Assembly: GCA_007119095.1 (NCBI GenBank)
Contig: SKQI01000210.1
Location: 1 to 6,978 of the forward strand
Direction of reading: 5' to 3'
Length of the DNA: 6,978 bases
From: Wenzhouxiangella sp.
GTDB lineage: Bacteria > Pseudomonadota > Gammaproteobacteria > Xanthomonadales > Wenzhouxiangellaceae
The notes beneath the pieces were generated by a model that did not search any database, was not told the origin of the DNA, and saw nothing but the letters and a program-made list of their open reading frames with translations. Shown here one piece after another: positions 1-6,400 of this stretch. Both the position numbers and the translations under genes were made by a program. Every line of letters begins with the position of its first letter. Positions within the stretch are counted from its first letter, which is position 1.

Positions 1-16
1 AGGTTGCCGGGTTAAT

Positions 17-38
17 GCCCGGCCGGAACGGCCGGGGC
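17..38. repeat. GC-rich inverted repeat (stem-loop 1 of 3 upstream of tssJ)
   Basis: The arms CCCGGCCG (18-25) and CGGCCGGG (29-36) are exact reverse complements around a 3-nt GAA loop. One bulged G allows a further G-C pair (17 with 38). A competing hairpin uses GCCGGG (6-11) and CCCGGC (18-23), so the two cannot form together. No T-run follows, so it does not look like a simple intrinsic terminator. It may be the end of an upstream untranslated region or a REP-like element; function unknown. Confidence 0.6.
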
Positions 39-49
39 CGCGAAGCGAA

Positions 50-78
50 GGCATTTGCGGACATGTGCCGCAAATGCC
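50..78. repeat. Perfect 11-bp inverted repeat (stem-loop 2 of 3 upstream of tssJ)
   Basis: GGCATTTGCGG (50-60) and CCGCAAATGCC (68-78) are exact reverse complements separated by the 7-nt spacer ACATGTG, whose first six bases are themselves palindromic. This is the longest perfect hairpin I noticed in the window. It could be a structured leader, an extragenic palindromic repeat unit, or a protein-binding dyad; the sequence does not decide. It has no trailing T-run. Confidence 0.7.
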
Positions 79-80
79 GC

Positions 81-108
81 GCAACGAATACCGTAGGTAT
101 TTCGTTGC
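81..108. repeat. Inverted repeat with one bulged base (stem-loop 3 of 3 upstream of tssJ)
   Basis: GCAACGAATACC (81-92) pairs with GGTATTTCGTTGC (96-108) around a GTA loop. All 12 left-arm bases pair, with one extra base bulged on the right. It starts 3 nt after stem-loop 2 ends and is followed by AT-rich DNA (112-124) before the tssJ ribosome binding site. It overlaps the second copy of the direct repeat (104-117). Confidence 0.65.
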
Positions 109-113
109 CGGTT

Positions 114-141
114 TAATAATTTGTGTAGAGACTGAGAAGGG
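114..141 (+). promoter_or_regulatory. Possible tssJ -10 region and ribosome binding site
   Basis: TAATAAT at 114-120 is the most AT-rich hexamer-like stretch before tssJ and resembles a sigma70 -10 box (AATAAT at 115-120 matches TATAAT at 5 of 6). I see no good -35 box at the matching distance; that DNA is inside stem-loop 3. GAGAAGGG at 134-141 is a purine-rich ribosome binding site with slightly short spacing to the ATG at 145. The ribosome site is likely; the promoter is weakly supported. Confidence 0.3.
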
Positions 142-144
142 AAA

Positions 145-627
145 ATGAAATCATCACTATCGCGTTTTTTGACGTTGCTGACGCTGGCCGTGGCCATGGT
201 TGTTCTTTCCGCCTCCTGCGCCCGCGACCGTCCGCCCCCGCCAACCACCGTATCGGTAACCCTGAACGCCAGCGCCGAGGTCAATCCGGACAGGAATGAC
301 CGGCCATCCCCCATCGTGGTCCGGGTTTATGAACTGCGCTCGGCTGGTGTGTTCGAGATCACTGACTTTTTCAGCTTGCTTGAACAGGATTCCGCCATTC
401 TGGGGTCTGACCAGATTTCTCGGTGGGAGTATCAGCTTGAGCCGGGTGAGCAGGTGGCGCTTGACGCGGAGTTCCGCAGCGGATCAGGATATGTCGGTGT
501 TCTGGCCGCCTACCGGGATATCGAGCATGCTCGCTGGCGAGCGGTTCAGCCCATTCACCCCAATCGTGCGAACGATCTTGAAGTTGTGCTGGAGCGGCTA
601 GAGGTTTCCATCCGGCAGCAACGATAA
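145..627 (+). CDS. tssJ: TssJ, type VI secretion outer-membrane lipoprotein
   Basis: A 160-residue protein of the TssJ/VasD (SciN) family. Known role: a lipoprotein anchored in the outer membrane that faces the periplasm and binds the C-terminal periplasmic domain of TssM, recruiting the T6SS membrane complex. Seen here: a basic, hydrophobic signal peptide (residues about 1-24) ending in LSASC, with Cys25 as the expected lipidated residue. A short Pro-rich tether (PPPP, 30-33) comes next, then the family pattern NPDRNDRPSPIVVRVYEL (47-64), the F-x2-TDFFSLL segment (70-79) and GVLAAYRD..ARWRAV (118-134). The 45-56 stretch falls where the TssM-contacting loop lies in characterised TssJ proteins (inference). 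The mature length of about 136 residues is normal. Start: GAGAAGGG at 134-141 lies just upstream of the ATG, and the signal peptide begins at once. Odd point: the lipobox has Ser at -3 with Leu at -4, rather than the usual Leu at -3. It is the first gene of the row. Confidence 0.94.
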   Translation: MKSSLSRFLTLLTLAVAMVVLSASCARDRPPPPTTVSVTLNASAEVNPDRNDRPSPIVVRVYELRSAGVFEITDFFSLLEQDSAILGSDQISRWEYQLEPGEQVALDAEFRSGSGYVGVLAAYRDIEHARWRAVQPIHPNRANDLEVVLERLEVSIRQQR

Positions 628-638
628 GCAGTGAGATC

Positions 639-649
639 AACGTCACGTT
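639..649. promoter_or_regulatory. 11-bp perfect palindrome AACGTCACGTT in the tssJ-tssK gap
   Basis: AACGT and ACGTT are exact reverse complements around a single central C. The palindrome starts 11 bp after the tssJ stop codon and runs into a short T-run (648-652). It could be a small regulator-binding dyad upstream of a tssK promoter, or a weak hairpin with T-tail; a 4-bp stem is too weak for a convincing terminator. It may also be chance. Confidence 0.3.
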
Positions 650-675
650 TTTCAGCGGGTTTACGTTATTCAAGG

Positions 676-703
676 TGTATACTGCCTGCGAATCGTCGAT
701 TCG
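676..703 (+). promoter_or_regulatory. Possible tssK promoter -10 box followed by a 15-bp palindrome
   Basis: TATACT at 678-683 matches the sigma70 -10 consensus at 5 of 6 and has TG just before it. The 15-bp perfect palindrome CGAATCG-T-CGATTCG (689-703) begins 5 bp after it, where transcription would start, as an operator for a repressor often does. No clear -35 hexamer lies 16-18 bp upstream. A dedicated tssK promoter would explain the unusually long 123-bp gap after tssJ. The palindrome is seen directly; its role is inferred. Confidence 0.4.
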
Positions 704-736
704 TGGCTGTCCCTGTTTGCTCGCGCAAGCCCATCT

Positions 737-743
737 AGGCGGA
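737..743 (+). promoter_or_regulatory. tssK ribosome binding site
   Basis: AGGCGGA sits 7 nt before the tssK ATG. It fixes the start that puts the conserved WSEGMFLRPQHF block at residue 9. Confidence 0.6.
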
Positions 744-750
744 ATAAGCG

Positions 751-2085
751 ATGTCATGGAAAAGTCGGGTGATCTGGTCGGAGGGCATGTTCCTTCGTCC
801 GCAGCACTTTCAACAGTTTGATCGCTACCTGCAGCGATACGTCGACGCGCGCGCGACGCTGGCGCGCTCCAATGCCTGGGGCTTTGATCAGCTCAAGCTT
901 GACGACGCCGCCCTGAAAACCGGGAAAATTGCGCTGGAGCAGGCCAGCGGTGTTTTCCCTGACGGAACGCCCTTCAGTTTCCCAGCCGAAGACGAGGCGC
1001 CGCCACCCCTGGATGTCCAGGACAATCTGAAAAACGCGCTGGTGTACCTGGCCGTTCCGGTGATGAAGTCCGGCCGGCCAGAGTTCGACCGACCGGATGG
1101 CGATCAGAACCTGGCCCGCTATCGTTCGGACCTGAGCGAAACGAGAGACTCGGTGGCCGGCTCGAATGTGGTGGCCGATATTGAAGTCGCCCGAATCAAC
1201 GGCCGCTTCATGGTCGACTCGGAAGATCGCAGTGAGTACGCCTGCATCCCGATGGTCCGCATCACGGAGAAGCGAGCTGATGCGTCGATTTTGATCGATG
1301 CTGATTTCATCCCAACCATGGCCAATTGTCTCGGGCATCCCGTGCTGCAGGCCTATACCAAGGAAATTCAGGGCTTGCTCAAGCACCGAGCCGAAGCGCT
1401 GGCTGCTCGCGTGTCCCAGTCTGGCCGAGGGGGAGTCGCGGAGATCGCGGACTTTCTGCTCCTGATGCTGGTCAACAGCAAAATCCCGCTGGTTCACCAC
1501 TTTGCCCAGCGCAACGGGCTGCATCCAGAGCATTTGTACGAGGCGCTGATCGAGTTGGCCGGCGAGCTTGCCAGCTTTGCAGGGCAGGAGAAGATGGCAA
1601 CCACCTACCCAAGCTATCAGCATGACAAGCTTCAGGAGACCTTTCATCCCGTCATGCTCGATCTGCGTAATGCGCTGAGTATGGTGATTGAGCAGAACGC
1701 AGTGGCCATTCCGCTGGTAGAGAAAAAGTACGGAATACGAGTCGGACGAATTCCCGATCGCGGTCTGGTCGACGACTCGGTGTTTGTGCTTGCTGCCAAA
1801 GCGGCGCTGTCCGGAGATCAACTGCGCACGCAGTTGCCGCGCCAGATCAAAATCGGATCTGTCGAAGTCATTCGGGAACTCGTCAACAAGCAGGTGCGTG
1901 GCATTGGTACATCGCCGCTGCCGGTGGCGCCCCGCCAAATTCCCTACCATGCCGGCTTCAGCTACTTCGAGCTGGATCGAACCAGCCAATATTGGAAGGA
2001 TCTCAAGACCAGCGGTGGTATCGCCCTGCATGTGTCAGGTGATTATCCAGAGCTGGAAATGGAGCTCTGGGCAATCAGGCAATAG
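751..2085 (+). CDS. tssK: TssK, type VI secretion baseplate subunit
   Basis: A 444-residue protein, the usual length for TssK (ImpJ/VasE family). Known role: a trimeric cytoplasmic baseplate protein that connects the TssEFG wedge to TssL and TssM at the inner membrane, and so docks the contractile tail on the membrane complex. Seen here: the diagnostic N-terminal block WSEGMFLRPQHFQ (residues 9-21), and no signal peptide or membrane segment. By family analogy, residues about 1-180 form the phage-receptor-binding-protein-like N-terminal part. A helical middle follows (about 190-310, including EIADFLLLMLVNSKIP and LHPEHLYEALIELAGEL). The C-terminal domain (about 315-444, ending in YPELEMELWAIRQ) is the part that contacts TssL/TssM. 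Start: AGGCGGA at 737-743 lies 7 nt before the ATG, and the conserved block begins within 10 residues, so the start is secure. It follows tssJ after 123 bp and precedes tssL by 42 bp. Confidence 0.97.
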   Translation: MSWKSRVIWSEGMFLRPQHFQQFDRYLQRYVDARATLARSNAWGFDQLKLDDAALKTGKIALEQASGVFPDGTPFSFPAEDEAPPPLDVQDNLKNALVYLAVPVMKSGRPEFDRPDGDQNLARYRSDLSETRDSVAGSNVVADIEVARINGRFMVDSEDRSEYACIPMVRITEKRADASILIDADFIPTMANCLGHPVLQAYTKEIQGLLKHRAEALAARVSQSGRGGVAEIADFLLLMLVNSKIPLVHHFAQRNGLHPEHLYEALIELAGELASFAGQEKMATTYPSYQHDKLQETFHPVMLDLRNALSMVIEQNAVAIPLVEKKYGIRVGRIPDRGLVDDSVFVLAAKAALSGDQLRTQLPRQIKIGSVEVIRELVNKQVRGIGTSPLPVAPRQIPYHAGFSYFELDRTSQYWKDLKTSGGIALHVSGDYPELEMELWAIRQ

Positions 2086-2103
2086 CCCCCGACGGGCGAA
2101 ACC

Positions 2104-2127
2104 ATGGAGGAGCGGTTTCAAGGTTGA
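2104..2127 (+). other. Possible 7-codon mini-ORF (MEERFQG) abutting the tssL start
   Basis: ATG at 2104 opens a 7-codon frame whose TGA (2125-2127) is immediately followed by the first tssL ATG (2128). The strong GGAGGAG purine run (2106-2112) lies inside this frame, 15 nt before the first tssL ATG, which is rather far to serve it directly; AAGG at 2120-2123 is closer. The mini-ORF has no clear ribosome site of its own, so it could be chance. Confidence 0.25.
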
Positions 2128-3498
2128 ATGATGATGACTAGCAACGACCCGTTTTTCCCATCTGCTGCTTCCGATCGAACAGTGATCAAGCCGGTGCCGG
2201 GTGGACGTTCGCCGTCGCGAACCAGTCCGCCGGGTGGAAAGGCACCGCCGCCGCCCCCGCCCGGTCCACCGGGCGGTGGTTCCGGTCGCGGCGGCGGCCT
2301 TGAGGAGCTTTCATCCGGCCCGGGCATGAATCCGCTGGAAGCGGCGGCCGCTCATTTGCTGAATTTGGCCGCTCACCTGAAGACCTCAACTGAGCAGCCG
2401 GATCTGGCCGCGCTCAGAGACCGCATCGTGCGACAGTTGAAATCCTTCGAGGATGATGCCCATCGGGTGGGTTACAGCACTGAAGTGGTCGGGTATGCGC
2501 ATTACAGCCTGTGTGCCTTCATCGATGAAGTAGTGCTGGGGACGCCCTGGGGTAGCCGCAGTCGCTGGCAGGAAAACAGCTTGCTCAGTCAGTTCCATCG
2601 GGAAACCTGGGGTGGGGAGCAGGTCTTCAAGATCATCGATCGGGTCAAGCGTAACGCCAGTGCCAATGTTGATCTTCTGGAATTCCTCTACGTCGTTCTG
2701 GGCCTGGGCTTCGAAGGCGCTTACGGTGCGCGCAGTGATGGACGTGAGGCGCTGGGCAAGTATCGGGACTCGTTGTATGAAACCATTCGTAACCAGCGGC
2801 CGGAACGGGATAACGATCTGTCTATCAACTGGCGCGGGTCGAATGCTGGAAAACCCGGGCTCGCCGGTTACATTCCGCCCTGGGCCATTGCCTGCGTTGC
2901 CGCGGCCCTGATGCTGCTGACCTTCTTCTTTTTCAGTCTTGTGCTCAACCAGTCCTCCGACCCGCTGCTTGGCCGCCTGGCCGCGCTGGATGGTATGGCC
3001 ATCGCGCGTTTGGAAATCGCCGAGCGGGCTCCCGGTCCTGAGTCAGAGACACTCTATCAGTCGCTGTCCCGGCTGCTGGCTGAAGATATTTCAGCCGGCA
3101 ATGTTTTATTGGAGAGGGACGGTAGACGGGTGATCATTCGAATTGCCGGAGACGGCCTGTTCGCCTCCGCGCAAGCCAGGGTCGAATCCGACCGACTGCC
3201 GATGATCAAGCGGATTGGTGATGCCCTTGGCGAGGTGCGGGGTCAGGTGCTTGTGACCGGGCATTCAGACAACCTGCCCATTCGGTCCGTGCGTTTTCCT
3301 TCCAACTGGCACTTGTCTGAGGCACGCGCCGAGTCGGTGACCCGGTTGCTGAAAGGGGACGCGCTGGATCCGGATCGTTTCAGCTACGAGGGCCGCGCGG
3401 ATACCAAGCCCCTGGCCAGTAACGATACTGCAGAAGGTCGGGCCAGGAATCGCAGGGTAGATATTGCCGTCACTGCGCCCAGTGGAGAAGAATCATGA
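2128..3498 (+). CDS. tssL: TssL (DotU/IcmH family) with fused C-terminal OmpA-like peptidoglycan-binding domain
   Basis: A 456-residue inner-membrane component of the T6SS membrane complex, of the long (fused) type. Seen in order: a disordered Pro/Gly-rich N-terminal tail (about 20-66, with six consecutive Pro at 40-45 and GGGSGRGGG at 49-57); the cytoplasmic DotU domain (about 67-235), with NPLEAAAAHLL, YSLCAFIDEVVLGTPWG (126-142), SLLSQFHRETWGGEQVF (151-167) and LEFLYVVLGLGFEGAY (184-199); one transmembrane helix at 252-273 (WAIACVAAALMLL followed by FFFF); and a periplasmic OmpA-like domain (about 335-448) with GHSDNLP (378-384), LSEARAESV (396-404) and NRRVDI (441-446). Asp381 and Arg400 fall where OmpA-type domains hold the diaminopimelate of peptidoglycan. 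The TssL cytoplasmic domain is known to bind TssK and TssM. Start: there are three tandem ATGs (2128, 2131, 2134). AAGG at 2120-2123 sits 4, 7 and 10 nt from them, so initiation could be at any; 2131 has the most usual spacing. The stop overlaps the tssM start. Confidence 0.96.
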   Translation: MMMTSNDPFFPSAASDRTVIKPVPGGRSPSRTSPPGGKAPPPPPPGPPGGGSGRGGGLEELSSGPGMNPLEAAAAHLLNLAAHLKTSTEQPDLAALRDRIVRQLKSFEDDAHRVGYSTEVVGYAHYSLCAFIDEVVLGTPWGSRSRWQENSLLSQFHRETWGGEQVFKIIDRVKRNASANVDLLEFLYVVLGLGFEGAYGARSDGREALGKYRDSLYETIRNQRPERDNDLSINWRGSNAGKPGLAGYIPPWAIACVAAALMLLTFFFFSLVLNQSSDPLLGRLAALDGMAIARLEIAERAPGPESETLYQSLSRLLAEDISAGNVLLERDGRRVIIRIAGDGLFASAQARVESDRLPMIKRIGDALGEVRGQVLVTGHSDNLPIRSVRFPSNWHLSEARAESVTRLLKGDALDPDRFSYEGRADTKPLASNDTAEGRARNRRVDIAVTAPSGEES

Positions 3499-6400
3499 GG
3501 GCCTTTTTGCGTCACGTGCTGATCCCGCTGATCGCGATCACCGCCATCTCGCTGGTGATCTGGTTTGTTGGCCCGCTGATCAGTCTTGCCGGCTGGGTGC
3601 CGCTGGAAGATCCCTACTGGCGAATCGCCCTGATTGTGCTGCTCTATCTGTGGTGGATCATCAAAAAGACTCGTGCATGGATGATTGGGCGGCGCTATAA
3701 CGAAGAGCTTGCCCAGCAGGTGATCGAGGCGGAGCCGGAAACCGATCGTTCGGCTGAAGAAGTGCAGGTGCTTCGCGAGCGTCTGCAGGAAGCGCTGGCA
3801 GTTCTGAAGAATGCGAAGCTCGGTGGTAAAGGTGAGAACAAGCGCCTTTATCAGATCCCCTGGTATCTGATCATCGGCCCGCCCGGCGCCGGCAAAACTA
3901 CCGCCCTGGTCAATTCCGGCCTCAAGTTCCCCTTGGCCGAGCGCTTTGGTGTGGAATCATTGAAAGGTGTCGGCGGCACACGACACTGCGACTGGTGGTT
4001 TACCAACGAGGCTGTGCTTATCGACACAGCCGGTCGTTACACCACCCAGGACTCCGATCGGCAGCGCGATGCCGGAGCATGGAAAGGTTTCCTGGGCCTG
4101 TTGAAGCGCTACCGGAAGCGGCAGCCGATCAACGGTGCGCTGGTGGCCATCAGTATTTCCGATCTGCTGACCGGCAGCGAATCCGAGCGTCGCCAGCATG
4201 CGCATGCCGTTCGCAGCCGGCTCCAGGAGTTGCAGGCCGAGCTCGGTGTGCATTTTCCGGTCTACGTGATGTTCACCAAATGTGACCTCTTGGCCGGGTT
4301 CAATGAATTCTTCGACGATCTGGGGCGCCATGAGCGTGAACAGGTCTGGGGCTTTACGCTGGATCTCGAACAGTCACGCCAGGGCACATCGGCGGGCCTC
4401 ATTGATGAGGAATTTGATCGACTGTGCCAGCGCTTGGGCCAACAGGTTGTTGACAAACTTCAACACGAGCGGGCAGAGCCAAGGCGTCAGGCCATTTATG
4501 CGTTCCCGCAGCAGTTTGCTGCGTTAAAGCCGCTGCTGGAAGAGTTCATGTCCGAGGCGTTCAGCCCGACGCGCTATGAGCAGGAGCTGATGCTGCGAGG
4601 GTGCTATTTCACCAGCGCAACACAGGAAGGTACACCGATCGATCGAGTCATGGGAGCCTTGTCTCGGTCTTTCGGCGTCAGTGCAATGGGCGCCCAGGCG
4701 GCCGCGGGTCGCGGGCAGAGTTTCTTTCTGACTCGGCTGCTGACTGAAGTCATCTTTCCGGAGGCGGCCCTGGCCGGGGTGGATTCGCGGGGAGAAAAGC
4801 GTCGCAAGTTGCTGCAGGTCGGATCGGTTGCCGCCAGTGTCCTCGTGCTGGTTACGGCGATTTCACTATGGTCGCTGAGCTTTATCCATAACCGTGGGTT
4901 GGTTGATGGCATGGACGAGGCCTCCGATCAGATGCGGCTGAACCTGCATGCGATTGATGGTCAGCCTGCTGATCTGTCCGAGATGATTTTCGTCCTCAAC
5001 CAGTTGCGTGAGCTGCCTCATGGTTATGCCGAGCGTGATCTTCGCCCTCCACGTCGAGCAGGTTTCGGTCTGTACCAGGGGGAAAAGATCGGTCAGGAGG
5101 CACGGCGTGCCTACGTGCGGATACTTCACAACATGCTCTTGCCGCAGTTGATCTATCGCGCCGAAGATCGCCTGAGACACAGCGCGGATGCGCCGGAGTT
5201 CCTCTACGAAACCCTGAAGGTCTACCTCATGCTGGACCGGCCGCGTCGCTACGATGCCGAGATAGTCGACCTGTGGTACCAGTTTGACCTCGAACGTTTT
5301 CCGCCTGATGGCCTGACAATGGATGAGCGCGAAGCGCTGGCCTTGCACGTCGAGGCGCTGGCCAACAACATGGAGATCCCCATTCCTTTTGAACTCGACG
5401 AGTATCTGATTGCTGATACTCGCGCCGTGCTTCGGGCCTTGCCAATGGCCCGCCGGGCCCTGCAACGGCTGGAGATCGAAGCTGAATACGCTCGCGACGT
5501 TCGGCCTTTCAGAGTGTCCGATCATGCGGGTCCGCAGGTTGATCTGGTGTTTCAGCGAGCCAGTGGCCGTTCTCTGGATGAGGGGATCAATGGGCTCTAC
5601 ACCTATGCGGGATACCACAACATCCTCAGGTCTCAGCTGCGTAGCACGGTCACCGAGCTGCTGGGAGAAACCTGGGTGCTGGCAGACGATACGCGCAGCC
5701 GCATTGACGATGCGCGCGAAGTTAGCCGCCTGGTGGATGAGGTCCGGGAGCTGTATTTCCGCGAATTCGTGCGTCAGTGGGAAAACCTTCTCGGCGACCT
5801 GGAAATCGTCGGGTTTGCCAATACCAACGATGCCGTCCGGGTACTGCGGGCAGCCTCGGGAACGCAATCGCCGATCCGGTGGTTGTTGGGCGCGGTGGCG
5901 GACGAAACGCAGCTTACTCGGGTAGATGAAGAGGGTGGACTGGGGCAGTCCGCGCTCGACGCTGCCGGGCGTGGTGCGCAAAGGCGCCTGACGCGGATGC
6001 TGCCGCGCGAGGGTCGCGAGGTGGCCCGGCAGGCCGGGCAGGGCAGCCGGGCAGATCCTGAGGCCGTGGTCGAAGACAGGTTCCGCGGTCTGGTGCGCCT
6101 GGCCGGTGACGGCGACCTGGGCAGTGACTGGCCGATTGATCAGCCCCTGGGTACGTTGAGGCGGCTGGCCATCACCTTCGAAGACTCTGCGCGTGGGGTT
6201 GCAGCCGGGCTTGGGACAACGGCAGATTTGACCCGCAGCCTGCGCGAGGACGCGCTGAGCCTGCCAGAGCCTGTATCGGAATGGTTGGGCGCTTTTTCAG
6301 TTCGAATCGTTGAGTTGACCGCAGCTGACAGTCGTTCCCAGGTTCAGCGTCAGTGGGCCAGCCAGGTGCTGCCGACTTGCCGCGAGTTGACCGGGCAGCG

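Larger units (their letters stand above)
3..117. repeat. 14-bp direct repeat pair flanking the hairpin cluster
   Basis: GTTGCCGGGTTAAT (3-16) and GTTGCCGGTTTAAT (104-117) match at 13 of 14 positions and lie 101 bp apart. They bracket most of the hairpin cluster. The window edge is only 2 bp left of the first copy, so this could be part of a longer tandem or interspersed repeat family outside the window. Confidence 0.55.

Noticed and set aside
17..78. CRISPR array or tRNA-like structure in the upstream hairpin region
   Set aside because: The hairpins differ in sequence and there are no regular repeats with unique spacers, nor any tRNA arm pattern or T-loop motif.
12..314. A 100-codon minus-strand frame across the hairpin region and the start of tssJ
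   Set aside because: No recognisable protein pattern; it overlaps the tssJ signal peptide and the inverted repeats, so it is probably chance.
639..652. Intrinsic terminator after tssJ
   Set aside because: The stem is only 4-5 bp with a minimal loop and the T-run is short, so strong termination is unlikely; tssJ and tssK may still be co-transcribed.
704..720. Sigma54-like promoter (TGGC...TTGC) before tssK, as found for some T6SS loci
   Set aside because: The GG and GC elements are separated by 12 bases rather than the required 10, and the middle positions do not match.
754..2031. A 425-codon open frame on the minus strand, covering nearly all of tssK
   Set aside because: It mirrors the clearly conserved tssK frame, has no recognisable domain, and long antisense frames are common in GC-rich coding DNA.
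4866..5981. A 371-codon open frame on the minus strand inside tssM
   Set aside because: It lies wholly within the continuous TssM frame, shows no family motif, and is best explained as a codon-bias shadow.
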